Assembly (NCBI GenBank): GCA_002401055.1 | Contig: NVRZ01000205.1 | Coordinates: 1 to 6,203, forward strand | Reading direction: 5' to 3' | DNA length: 6,203 bases | DNA from: Bacteroidota bacterium | GTDB taxonomy: Bacteria; Bacteroidota; Bacteroidia; NORP154 | Part shown: in pieces, positions 1 to 5,898 of the stretch | Position numbering within the stretch: position 1 is the stretch's first letter | Layout of the letters: each line of letters begins with the position of its first letter | The notes under the pieces: generated by a model | Told to the model about the DNA's origin: nothing | The model's database searches: none | The model's input: only the letters and a program-made list of their open reading frames with translations | Position numbers and translations under genes: made by a program

Positions 1-1228
1 TTGCCTGTACCTGGGGTAAGGGCTGAGGACTGAGTGCTAAAAGTGCTAAAAGTGCTAAAAGTGCTAAAAGTGCTAAGACAAGTAGGTTTCTTCGGCACAT
101 TCCAGATTCCGCATACGCCACTGTTTCAAGCAGAAGTTGTCTTCCGATCTCTTGTTCAGCCACCGGCTTCCCTTTCATAAATTTTTCGAGCTTTTCAATA
201 TCTTTATATTGATAAAATGCAAGAAGTCTTCCCTCGCCACCATCTCGCCCAGCCCTTCCGGTCTCTTGGTAATATCCTTCAAGACTCTTGGGTATGTCAT
301 GATGGATAACAAAGCGCACATCTGGCTTGTCTATCCCCATTCCAAATGCTATGGTGGCCACTATAACATCAATGTCCTCCATCAAAAATTTATCTTGAGT
401 CTGAGTCCTTGTCGACTGATCCATACCAGCGTGATAGGCTAAGGCAGAAATGTTATTTACTTGCAGGGTTTTTGCCACCTGTTCAACCATTTTTCGGCTA
501 AGGCAATAAATAATTCCAGATTTTCCTGGATGCTGCTTAATAAACTTAATTATTTCCTTCGCTGCATTCACTTTTGGCCTAACCTCATAGTATAAGTTTG
601 CCCTGTTAAAGGAAGACTTAAAAACAGTGGTGTCCTCCATGGCGAGGTTTTTTTGAATATCCTGCTGAACTTTTGGAGTAGCCGTCGCGGTAAGCGCCAT
701 TATCGGTACCTTGCCAATTGCGTTAATGATCTCTCTAAGCCGTCGGTACTCTGGTCTGAAATCGTGTCCCCATTCTGAGATGCAATGCGCTTCGTCAATG
801 GCAAAGAAGGAGATCGTAATTTCCTTGAAGAAATCTACATTGTCCTGTTTCGTTAAAGATTCCGGAGCTACGTAGAGTAATTTTGTAATTCCACTTACAA
901 TATCAGATTTTACCTGCAATATCTCTGCCTTTGATAAGGACGAATTCATAAAATGGGCAGTACCTTCCTCTGTGCCATAGCCACGCATGGCATCAACCTG
1001 GTTCTTCATTAACGCAATTAGAGGAGAAACAACAATAGCAGTTCCAGGCAGCAGAAGGGCAGGTAGCTGGTAGCACATAGACTTGCCCCCTCCAGTTGGC
1101 ATAATAACAAATGTATCTTTGCCTTTTAGAACATTCTCTATTACTTCTTCCTGTTGTCCTTTAAAATTTGAAAAACCGAAATACCTCTTTAGTTCGTTGG
1201 AAATGGAAAGCTCAGCAGTGATCGTCAT
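1..1228 (-). CDS. recQ: RecQ-family ATP-dependent DNA helicase (partial, C-terminus beyond left edge)
   Basis: This is a superfamily 2, 3'-to-5' DNA helicase acting in recombination and replication-fork repair in the cytoplasm. The ATG at 1228 gives an N-terminus (MTITAELSIS) of normal family length, and about 409 codons are visible. In order, I see the aromatic RecQ motif 0 region (FGFSNFKGQQ, residues 17-26), Walker A MPTGGGKS with Lys49, the DEAH box at 145-148 followed by CISEWGHDFRPEY, motif III ALTATAT, and motif VI QETGRAGRDG (321-330). These cover both RecA-like domains. The zinc-binding domain begins normally with ETVAYAES and Cys378-Arg-Arg, matching the first zinc cysteine of E. 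coli RecQ (C380). From about residue 381 the frame stays open but encodes a Leu-Ala-Leu repeat and a Pro/Gln-rich tail, with no second cysteine before the edge. The gene is divergent from tatC. The helicase identity is secure. Whether the protein is full length, interrupted or truncated is not visible here. Confidence 0.95.
   Translation of the reverse strand, partial: MTITAELSISNELKRYFGFSNFKGQQEEVIENVLKGKDTFVIMPTGGGKSMCYQLPALLLPGTAIVVSPLIALMKNQVDAMRGYGTEEGTAHFMNSSLSKAEILQVKSDIVSGITKLLYVAPESLTKQDNVDFFKEITISFFAIDEAHCISEWGHDFRPEYRRLREIINAIGKVPIMALTATATPKVQQDIQKNLAMEDTTVFKSSFNRANLYYEVRPKVNAAKEIIKFIKQHPGKSGIIYCLSRKMVEQVAKTLQVNNISALAYHAGMDQSTRTQTQDKFLMEDIDVIVATIAFGMGIDKPDVRFVIHHDIPKSLEGYYQETGRAGRDGGEGRLLAFYQYKDIEKLEKFMKGKPVAEQEIGRQLLLETVAYAESGMCRRNLLVLALLALLALLALLALSPQPLPQVQA
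33..77. repeat. 9-bp tandem repeat (AGTGCTAAA x5) inside the recQ frame
   Basis: There are five head-to-tail copies of AGTGCTAAA, the last ending in G instead of A, and a degenerate continuation (GGCTGAGGACTG) lies to the left at about 21-32. Because the unit is 9 bp, every copy adds exactly three codons to the minus-strand recQ frame (Leu-Ala-Leu), so a change in copy number would not shift the frame. The tract sits where RecQ should continue with the loop and helix between its first and second zinc cysteines. It could be an expanded microsatellite, a small dispersed repeat inserted in the gene, or an assembly join. The sequence alone does not decide between these. Confidence 0.9.
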
Positions 1229-1435
1229 AAATTCTCAATGGTTAATTTTAAATACATTTGCTGCGCTTGATTTAAAGCATTGTTACAATGTTTGAAACCC
1301 ATTATTGCTTAATAATTAAAGTTAAGGACTAATTTGTTGTATATCCTAGTATTTATTGGGAAAGTATTCAAAAATGATACGAACAATAGGAATCATTAGA
1401 CGAATGATATCACTCGATAACTTTGAGATGTAAAA
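1229..1435. other. divergent intergenic region recQ / tatC
   Basis: This is an AT-rich spacer between two divergent genes that must hold both of their promoters. TAnnTTTG boxes on the plus strand occur at 1253-1260 (TACATTTG) and 1418-1425 (TAACTTTG), but neither has a good TTTG element at the usual upstream spacing. I found no TAnnTTTG match facing recQ. Short inverted-repeat words (AATGAT/ATCATT) cluster at 1373-1408. No RNA gene or small ORF with coding character was recognised. Confidence 0.5.
1418..1425 (+). promoter_or_regulatory. possible -7 box of the tatC promoter
   Basis: TAACTTTG matches the Bacteroidota -7 consensus TAnnTTTG exactly. It ends only 10 bases before the tatC ATG, so transcription from it would give an almost leaderless mRNA. 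No TTTG or TTG lies at the usual distance upstream, and this AT-rich sequence yields such boxes by chance, so the call is weak. Confidence 0.22.
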
Positions 1436-2251
1436 ATGGTTGATGATACTGAAGAAAATAAGGAAGAAAAAGAGATGTCTTTCCTCGACCATCTTGAATC
1501 TCTAAGGTGGCATTTGATCAGATCAACAATTGCGGTTGGAAGTCTTGCCATCATTGCCTTTGTCAACAAAAGCTTCGTATTCGATACAATAGTACTTGGT
1601 CCCAAAAACCCCGATTTCCTCACCTATCGAATTATGTGCAGTATCTCAGAAAGGATATGTATTACAGAGATTCCCTTTACCCTTATGAACATTAATATGT
1701 CGGGTCAGTTTACCAATCACATCTTTGTATCGATAATAGCCGGGATAATTGTCGCTTTTCCTTATGTGTCCTGGGAAATGTGGAGATTCATTAGACCAGC
1801 TCTCTACGCTGACGAAACTAAGCACGCAAGAGGTGTTGTGTTTTTTAGCTCGTTTCTTTTTGCGACCGGGGTTCTCTTCGGTTACTATGTAATTGCGCCG
1901 CTAGCGATTAACTTTCTTGGATCTTATCAAGTGAGTGAAATGGTGAAAAATCAAATCAACCTTGGTTCTTATATGACAACAGTTGCTTCCATCTCACTGG
2001 CCTGTGGAGTTGTTTTTGAATTGCCAATAGTTACCTATTTTCTGACCAAGATCGGATTGGTGACGCCCTCTTTTATGAGGCAGTACCGCAAACACGCCCT
2101 GGTAATCACCTTAATATTATCAGCAATTATTACGCCTCCTGATGTTATCAGTCAAGTGTTGGTGGCTTTGCCTCTTGTCCTCTTGTACGAGATAAGCATT
2201 TTTATCTCTGCGGCAGTACTTAAATCAGAAGCAAAGGCAGAATCAGCGTAG
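1436..2251 (+). CDS. tatC: Sec-independent protein translocase subunit TatC
   Basis: TatC is the multi-spanning inner-membrane core of the twin-arginine translocase. It binds the RR signal peptide of folded cargo and recruits TatA for transport to the periplasm. The 271-residue protein has the cytoplasmic N-terminal motif SFLDHLESLRWHL (15-27) and six predicted membrane helices near 28-50, 95-118, 132-158, 178-205, 218-234 and 236-262. The conserved stretch WRFIRPALYADE (116-127) places Phe118 and Glu127 at the positions of E. coli F94 and E103, which contact the signal peptide. ITPPDVISQ (232-240) is the family signature before the last helix. The first periplasmic loop is about 17 residues longer than in E. 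coli and contains Cys68 and Cys75. The ATG at 1436 fits, since the conserved motif begins only 13 residues in. No tatA/tatB gene is adjacent, and its neighbours are unrelated. It converges on the polyprenyl synthase gene with one base between stop codons. Confidence 0.96.
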   Translation: MVDDTEENKEEKEMSFLDHLESLRWHLIRSTIAVGSLAIIAFVNKSFVFDTIVLGPKNPDFLTYRIMCSISERICITEIPFTLMNINMSGQFTNHIFVSIIAGIIVAFPYVSWEMWRFIRPALYADETKHARGVVFFSSFLFATGVLFGYYVIAPLAINFLGSYQVSEMVKNQINLGSYMTTVASISLACGVVFELPIVTYFLTKIGLVTPSFMRQYRKHALVITLILSAIITPPDVISQVLVALPLVLLYEISIFISAAVLKSEAKAESA

Positions 2252-2252
2252 T

Positions 2253-3233
2253 TTATTTTTTTCTTTCTATTGTGTAGGTGATTAACTCTCTTAAGGATTC
2301 TTTTGCGTCAGAGTCGGGAAAGTCATCAAGTATTGCCAACGCTTTATCTTTATGTGTTTGCATCGACGCATGTGCGTATTCTATTCCACCGTGCTTTACA
2401 ACATAGTCCATTATCTCCTGTACTTTCTCCTCATTGTTGTGCTCGTTTTTAATGGTATTAATCAGCCACCTCTTTTCTTTAGCTGTTGACCTGTTAAGCA
2501 CGTGGATAATTGGCAGGGTAAGCTTCTTTTCTTTAATGTCAATACCGCTAGGTTTTCCCGTCGCTCCATCCGTTTCGTAGTCGAATAGGTCATCTCGTAT
2601 CTGAAATGCCAGTCCGATTGTTTCGCCTAGGGTGCGCATTTTCTCAACCGTTTCATTATCCGCCCCGACCGAGCATGCGCCACAAGCAAGACAAGAAGCA
2701 ATTAGCGAAGCTGTCTTTTGTCTGATAATTTCGAAATAAACCGACTCTTCAATGTCTAGCTTACGAGCCTTTTCTATCTGGAGTAGTTCGCCTTCACTCA
2801 TTTCTTTTACCGCATTCGACACAATTTTTAGTAAATCAAAATCACCATTATCTATTGAAAACAAGAGGCCTTTTGAAAGAAGAAAGTCACCTACCAATAC
2901 GGCGATTTTATTCTTCCACAATGCGTTCAGTGAGAAAAAACCTCTACGTTGATATGAATCGTCAACAACATCATCGTGAACCAATGTGGCAGTATGAAGC
3001 AATTCTATTAGTGTAGCGGCTCTGTAAGTGGCTTCATTCACTTCACCACAAATCTTTGCCGATAAAAAGACAAATATGGGCCTAAGCTGTTTGCCCTTTC
3101 TCTTAATAATATAGTGAGTTATCTTGTCCAGCAGGGGCACAGAACTCTTCATCGAGGCACGAAACTTAGGCTCGAACGCTTCTATTTCTGCCAGGATAGG
3201 CGCTTTTATTTTTGTTACAGATGGATTGGCCAA
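2253..3233 (-). CDS. long-chain polyprenyl diphosphate synthase (IspB-like)
   Basis: This is a trans-prenyltransferase that condenses isopentenyl diphosphate units onto an allylic primer to make an all-trans polyprenyl diphosphate. In Bacteroidota this normally becomes the menaquinone side chain, an inference from the family. The 326 residues match the usual length. Visible motifs are KGKQLRP (46-52, diphosphate binding), the first Asp-rich motif HDDVVDD (86-92), GDFLLSKG (115-122), the second Asp-rich motif QIRDDLFDYE (211-220) with Asp214, Asp215 and Asp218, and GKPSGIDIKEKKLTLP (226-241). Small residues (Thr, Ala) sit just before the first Asp-rich motif instead of the bulky aromatics of farnesyl synthases, which favours a long product; the exact chain length cannot be read. 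The only workable start is TTG at 3233 (CTG at 3236 is the alternative). An in-frame stop lies at 3246-3248, and the first ATG (codon 28) would remove a conserved N-terminal helix. Confidence 0.93.
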   Translation of the reverse strand: MANPSVTKIKAPILAEIEAFEPKFRASMKSSVPLLDKITHYIIKRKGKQLRPIFVFLSAKICGEVNEATYRAATLIELLHTATLVHDDVVDDSYQRRGFFSLNALWKNKIAVLVGDFLLSKGLLFSIDNGDFDLLKIVSNAVKEMSEGELLQIEKARKLDIEESVYFEIIRQKTASLIASCLACGACSVGADNETVEKMRTLGETIGLAFQIRDDLFDYETDGATGKPSGIDIKEKKLTLPIIHVLNRSTAKEKRWLINTIKNEHNNEEKVQEIMDYVVKHGGIEYAHASMQTHKDKALAILDDFPDSDAKESLRELITYTIERKK

Positions 3234-3281
3234 CAGATGAGTTTGTTATAATTGCCATGCAATGTTCAGCAATTATTTTGA

Positions 3282-3289
3282 TAGCTTTG
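3282..3289 (+). promoter_or_regulatory. candidate -7 box of the asnS promoter
   Basis: TAGCTTTG is an exact match to the Bacteroidota -7 consensus TAnnTTTG. It would place the transcription start near 3296 and leave a leader of about 30 bases before the asnS ATG. A matching -33 TTTG at normal spacing is not evident, so the call rests on one box and its position. Confidence 0.35.
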
Positions 3290-3301
3290 CAAACTGATTT
3301 A

Positions 3302-3314
3302 GCCCATCATGGGC
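3302..3314. repeat. perfect inverted repeat in the asnS leader
   Basis: GCCCATCATGGGC is a perfect dyad with 6-base arms around a central C. As RNA it could form a 5-bp stem (GCCCA/TGGGC) with a three-base loop. It lies between the proposed transcription start (about 3296) and the asnS ATG at 3328, so it could be an operator or a small leader hairpin. No T-run follows, so it is not a terminator. Function is unproven. Confidence 0.5.
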
Positions 3315-3327
3315 ACTCAGCTTAGCT

Positions 3328-4842
3328 ATGCAAATTAAAGATTTTTTCAGTAAAGAAGGAAAGGAGATTACCTGTAGTGGTTGGGTGTCGAATAAGCGAA
3401 CGGGTAAGGGTTTGGTATTTATAATTCTCAGAGACGGTTCAGGCTTTGCACAATGCGTTGTAAACGAGGGCGAAGTAGAGGCAAATATTTTTTCCCATGC
3501 AAATGCACTAACCATGGAATCCTCCATTGAGGTTACTGGCAAGATAGTAGAAGACGAGCGTCAGGTTGGTGGATTTGAATTGCATGTTACAAATCTAAAA
3601 GTGATCTCAATTGCAGAAGAATACCCCATTTCAAAAAAAGCGCACGGGGTAGATTTCCTTAGTGATAAACGACACTTGTGGCTGCGGTCAAAAAGGCAAT
3701 GGGCTATCATGAGAATACGGAATCAGATAACTTTTGCGATTCATAACTTTTTTCAAAAGGAAGGGTTTATTCAGATGGATGCACCTCTTTTCACAGGAAA
3801 TGCCTGCGAAGGAACAAGTGATCTATTCGAACTTGAATACTTTGATCAAACCGCATATCTCACACAGTCAGGACAGCTCTATGGCGAGGCGATGGCCATG
3901 GCCATGGGGAAGATCTACACTTTCGGGCCAACATTTAGAGCTGAAAAATCGAGAACACGTAGACATCTTACAGAGTTTTGGATGATTGAGCCAGAAATGG
4001 CCTTTTATGACAATGAAAAGAACATGGATCTTATTGAAGCCATGATGAAAAGCATTTTAAAGGATGTACTCAACAATTGCAAGGTTGAATTTGAAATCAT
4101 TGAACGCGATGTTTCGAAACTTGAGAATGCTATTAAGGAATTTCCTCGCCTGACGTATGATGAGGCAGTTTCAGTATTAAAAGGAGAAACCGATGTTAAT
4201 GGACAAAATGCGATTACAACTTTGCAAAATGATCAGAAGGAAGCTGAAGTACGTAAAGAAGAGATTAGCAAAGAAATAAGTGAGAGAGAAGAGAAAATTG
4301 CTGGACCAGGAATAAAGAAAGGCGAGCGTAATTTTAATCAGAATAAGGTTGACATTCTAAAGAATGAAGTGAAAGATCTTGAAGAGGATTTGCGAAATAT
4401 TCCGCAATGGATAAAGTCCGCTGAGGAATTTGAGTATGGTAATGACTTCGGAGGATCTGATGAAACAGTACTCACAAGATTGTATGACTCGCCAATAATG
4501 GTTTACAACTGGCCTCATGCTATTAAAGCATTTTATATGAAGCGAGACCAGGATAATCCTGAATTGGCCAAAGGTGTTGATGTACTCGCTCCAGAGGGTT
4601 ATGGAGAGATTATTGGAGGTGGTGAGCGCGAAACAGATATGGAATTGCTCACGGAAAAGATCAAGGAGCACGAGCTCCCAATGAAGGAATTTGAATGGTA
4701 TCTAGACCTCAGGCGATATGGCTCCGTACCACATGCTGGTTTCGGAGTTGGCCTAGAGAGACTTGTTACATGGATATGCAAAATTCCTCATGTTAGAGAG
4801 AGTATACCATTTCCAAGATGGTATGGAAGGCTGTTTCCTTAG
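3328..4842 (+). CDS. asnS: asparaginyl-tRNA synthetase with helical insertion in the catalytic domain
   Basis: This class IIb cytoplasmic synthetase activates asparagine with ATP and charges tRNA-Asn. The N-terminal OB-fold anticodon-binding domain spans about residues 14-95 (SGWVSNKRTGKGLVFIILRDG). The catalytic core has motif 1 around 141-157, motif 2 FGPTFRAEKSRTRRHLTEFW (199-218) and motif 3 GFGVGLERLVTW (471-482). The substrate-site stretch YLTQSGQLY (177-185), GEIIGGGERE (426-435) and the ending HVRESIPFPR (488-497) are typical of AsnRS, whereas AspRS has different residues there. The sequence resembles the Bacillus/Thermus type, but at 504 residues it is about 75 longer than B. subtilis AsnRS (about 430). 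The excess is a Lys/Glu-rich segment at about 286-364. The ATG at 3328 gives a family-typical start (MQIKDFFSKEG). It appears monocistronic, with a small secreted-protein gene about 100 bases downstream. Confidence 0.95.
   Translation: MQIKDFFSKEGKEITCSGWVSNKRTGKGLVFIILRDGSGFAQCVVNEGEVEANIFSHANALTMESSIEVTGKIVEDERQVGGFELHVTNLKVISIAEEYPISKKAHGVDFLSDKRHLWLRSKRQWAIMRIRNQITFAIHNFFQKEGFIQMDAPLFTGNACEGTSDLFELEYFDQTAYLTQSGQLYGEAMAMAMGKIYTFGPTFRAEKSRTRRHLTEFWMIEPEMAFYDNEKNMDLIEAMMKSILKDVLNNCKVEFEIIERDVSKLENAIKEFPRLTYDEAVSVLKGETDVNGQNAITTLQNDQKEAEVRKEEISKEISEREEKIAGPGIKKGERNFNQNKVDILKNEVKDLEEDLRNIPQWIKSAEEFEYGNDFGGSDETVLTRLYDSPIMVYNWPHAIKAFYMKRDQDNPELAKGVDVLAPEGYGEIIGGGERETDMELLTEKIKEHELPMKEFEWYLDLRRYGSVPHAGFGVGLERLVTWICKIPHVRESIPFPRWYGRLFP
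4183..4419 (+). other. coding segment for the AsnRS coiled-coil-like insertion
   Basis: AsnRS residues about 286-364 have no counterpart in B. subtilis AsnRS as I recall it. There the region equivalent to EAVSVLK connects within a few residues to the one equivalent to EFEYGNDFG. The insert is rich in Lys, Glu, Gln and Asp, with two helical stretches (about 296-324 and 338-358) joined by a Gly-Pro-Gly and Lys/Arg turn (GPGIKKGERNF, 326-336). This pattern suggests an antiparallel helical hairpin projecting from the catalytic domain. The reading frame and motifs on both sides are intact, so it is part of a working enzyme and not a disruption. Confidence 0.7.
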
Positions 4843-4889
4843 GTTTTTGGTGCTCAGCTAAGATCTTTTTGAGACAAGTATATTCAGCA

Positions 4890-4910
4890 GCACGATTTGT
4901 TATGTCGTGC
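4890..4910 (+). other. hairpin downstream of asnS
   Basis: GCACGA (4890-4895) and TCGTGC (4905-4910) form a perfect 6-bp stem with a nine-base loop, 47 bases after the asnS stop codon and before the next gene. The bases after it (ATAATTGTCC) are not T-rich, so it is not a classical Rho-independent terminator. It could stabilise the 3' end of the asnS mRNA or lie in the leader of the next gene. Confidence 0.35.
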
Positions 4911-4964
4911 ATAATTGTCCCAAATCAGACTTTTCATCAAATTCAAATGCCTTACCTTAGTGTT

Positions 4965-5381
4965 ATGGCTTTGTTACGCACAACTCTGACTCTCTTGATC
5001 TTTGTGCTAGTTGGGACATCTGTATATGCTCAAACGAAAGATGATGCACTCACCAGCAATGGGAAATACGCTACTGTAGACCACTGCTCACCAGGCGGTC
5101 ACATGAAGTGCGTTTATACAACTTGCCGCGAGGTATTTGAAGAAGGGAAAGAAGGAAAAATTTCTAAACACTGGTGGAAAAAGTCTTATATCGGCAGAGC
5201 CTATACCGAGAAATATGGAAAGTTCATTGGCGGATTTTACGAAGGGTTATTTGCAGTACCCCATTATGTATCTATGGCTTTTGTAAATTTATCAGGATGG
5301 ATTGTTGGTAAATTGAAGCGTGCAAAGAAAAATGAAAAATTGAAGAATGATTTGACTGAAGATGTAGTCCTAGATCATTAG
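4965..5381 (+). CDS. predicted secreted small protein with three cysteines, function unknown
   Basis: I do not recognise this family. From the ATG at 4965 it is 138 residues and begins with a standard Sec signal peptide: a short basic n-region (MALLR), a hydrophobic core (TTLTLLIFVLVGTSV) and a signal peptidase I site after Ala22 (VYA/QTK). It is neither a twin-arginine signal nor a lipobox, so a soluble periplasmic or secreted product via Sec is expected. The mature part has Cys41, Cys49 and Cys54 (C-x7-C-x4-C), a Lys/Trp/Tyr-rich centre (KHWWKKSYIGRAY), a second hydrophobic or amphipathic stretch (about 94-115) and a charged tail. An in-frame ATG at 4947 would add six residues. The frame stays open further up into asnS (ATG at 4818), but that extension would bury the signal peptide. 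It converges on the next gene with eight bases between. The signal peptide makes it likely to be real. Confidence 0.7.
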   Translation: MALLRTTLTLLIFVLVGTSVYAQTKDDALTSNGKYATVDHCSPGGHMKCVYTTCREVFEEGKEGKISKHWWKKSYIGRAYTEKYGKFIGGFYEGLFAVPHYVSMAFVNLSGWIVGKLKRAKKNEKLKNDLTEDVVLDH

Positions 5382-5389
5382 AATTCTTC

Positions 5390-5647
5390 TTAGATAGCCT
5401 TCTTTTCTTTGTACTCGTATCGCGGAAGGTCGTTAAATACCTTTGTAGGTAGTGTTACGTACTCCAAATAACCACGATCAAGTTGCACAATCACCTTATC
5501 ATAATCGGGGTGATTCTCAATATGCACGGCTAGATAATCCTGGTCGTTTGATATTACTCCTGCTCTCAGCATTTTTTGAGTATCTAACGAGGTAGCATGC
5601 TCCTCAATAATATCAAATGATATTTGCTTGTCAATGTCTACTATCAT
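5390..5647 (-). CDS. small hypothetical protein
   Basis: I do not recognise this protein. From the ATG at 5647 it has 85 residues, acidic in its first two-thirds, with alternating hydrophobic and polar strands (DYLAVHIENH, DKVIVQLDRGYLEYVTLP) that suggest a small alpha/beta or beta-rich fold, and a basic end (YEYKEKKAI). There is no signal peptide, membrane helix or cysteine, so it is probably cytoplasmic. A GTG at 5704 would extend it to 104 residues with a beta-strand-like N-terminus; I prefer the ATG but cannot exclude the longer form. The stop codons of this gene and the convergent secreted-protein gene are eight bases apart, a tight packing that favours both being real. The divergent neighbour is typA. 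Confidence 0.5.
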   Translation of the reverse strand: MIVDIDKQISFDIIEEHATSLDTQKMLRAGVISNDQDYLAVHIENHPDYDKVIVQLDRGYLEYVTLPTKVFNDLPRYEYKEKKAI

Positions 5648-5704
5648 CTTTGGGATATTAATGTTTACTATTATAAATGTAATCTCAGTTACAATTGGTT
5701 TCAC

Positions 5705-5898
5705 ACAAAGCCCCTTGATTTTATCAACAAGAGATTAGTGATAACCATATTTGCATCTTTAATGACAGACTCAAAGAATGGATAATATCATTCAACTGAT
5801 CTGGTAAATAGCCCGATTAAAATACTTTTTTAAATCATTTCATTATGGTAGTTACAATAGACTACTTTTGTACGCTTTTTGAGTAACAGTACAACGGA
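5705..5898. other. intergenic region upstream of typA
   Basis: This AT-rich divergent spacer lies between the small hypothetical gene and typA. It contains the probable typA promoter box near its right end. No RNA gene, strong hairpin or coding frame longer than a few codons was seen in it. Confidence 0.5.
5863..5870 (+). promoter_or_regulatory. probable -7 box of the typA promoter
   Basis: TACTTTTG matches the Bacteroidota -7 consensus TAnnTTTG exactly. It lies 28 bases before the typA ATG, giving a start site near 5877 and a leader of about 22 bases, a normal arrangement. The -33 element would have to be the imperfect TTTC at 5838-5841 (21 bases upstream). This is the best placed of the promoter boxes in the window. 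Confidence 0.45.

Larger units (their letters stand above)
3234..3327. other. short divergent intergenic region, polyprenyl synthase / asnS
   Basis: These 94 bases separate two divergent genes, so both promoters must lie here. Facing asnS there is a TAGCTTTG box (3282-3289), followed by a compact inverted repeat at 3302-3314. Facing the polyprenyl synthase gene I found no TAnnTTTG match and no Shine-Dalgarno sequence before its TTG start. Confidence 0.5.

Noticed and set aside
33..77. Short direct repeats considered as a CRISPR array.
   Set aside because: The units are only 9 bp, directly adjacent, with no spacers and no cas genes nearby. It is a simple tandem repeat.
137..442. Plus-strand open frame of about 100 codons.
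   Set aside because: It lies entirely antisense to the conserved helicase domain of recQ and starts at TTG. It shows no recognisable protein features.
1253..1260. TACATTTG as a promoter box for tatC.
   Set aside because: It is about 175 bases from the start codon with no -33 partner. Such boxes arise by chance in AT-rich sequence.
1229..1435. Search for a tRNA, riboswitch or small RNA in the longest intergenic stretch.
   Set aside because: No cloverleaf, T-box or known riboswitch core could be found by eye. Only short AT-rich inverted words are present.
2249..2270. T-rich stretch at the tatC / polyprenyl synthase convergence considered as a bidirectional terminator.
   Set aside because: No GC-rich inverted repeat precedes the T-run, and most of it is coding for the end of the polyprenyl synthase.
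4357..4781. Minus-strand open frames within asnS.
   Set aside because: They overlap the conserved catalytic part of asnS on the opposite strand and are shadow frames.
4818..4964. Upstream extension of the secreted-protein frame overlapping the end of asnS.
   Set aside because: It would place about 49 residues before a clear signal peptide and overlap asnS by 25 bases. The ATG at 4965 (or 4947) is the more sensible start.
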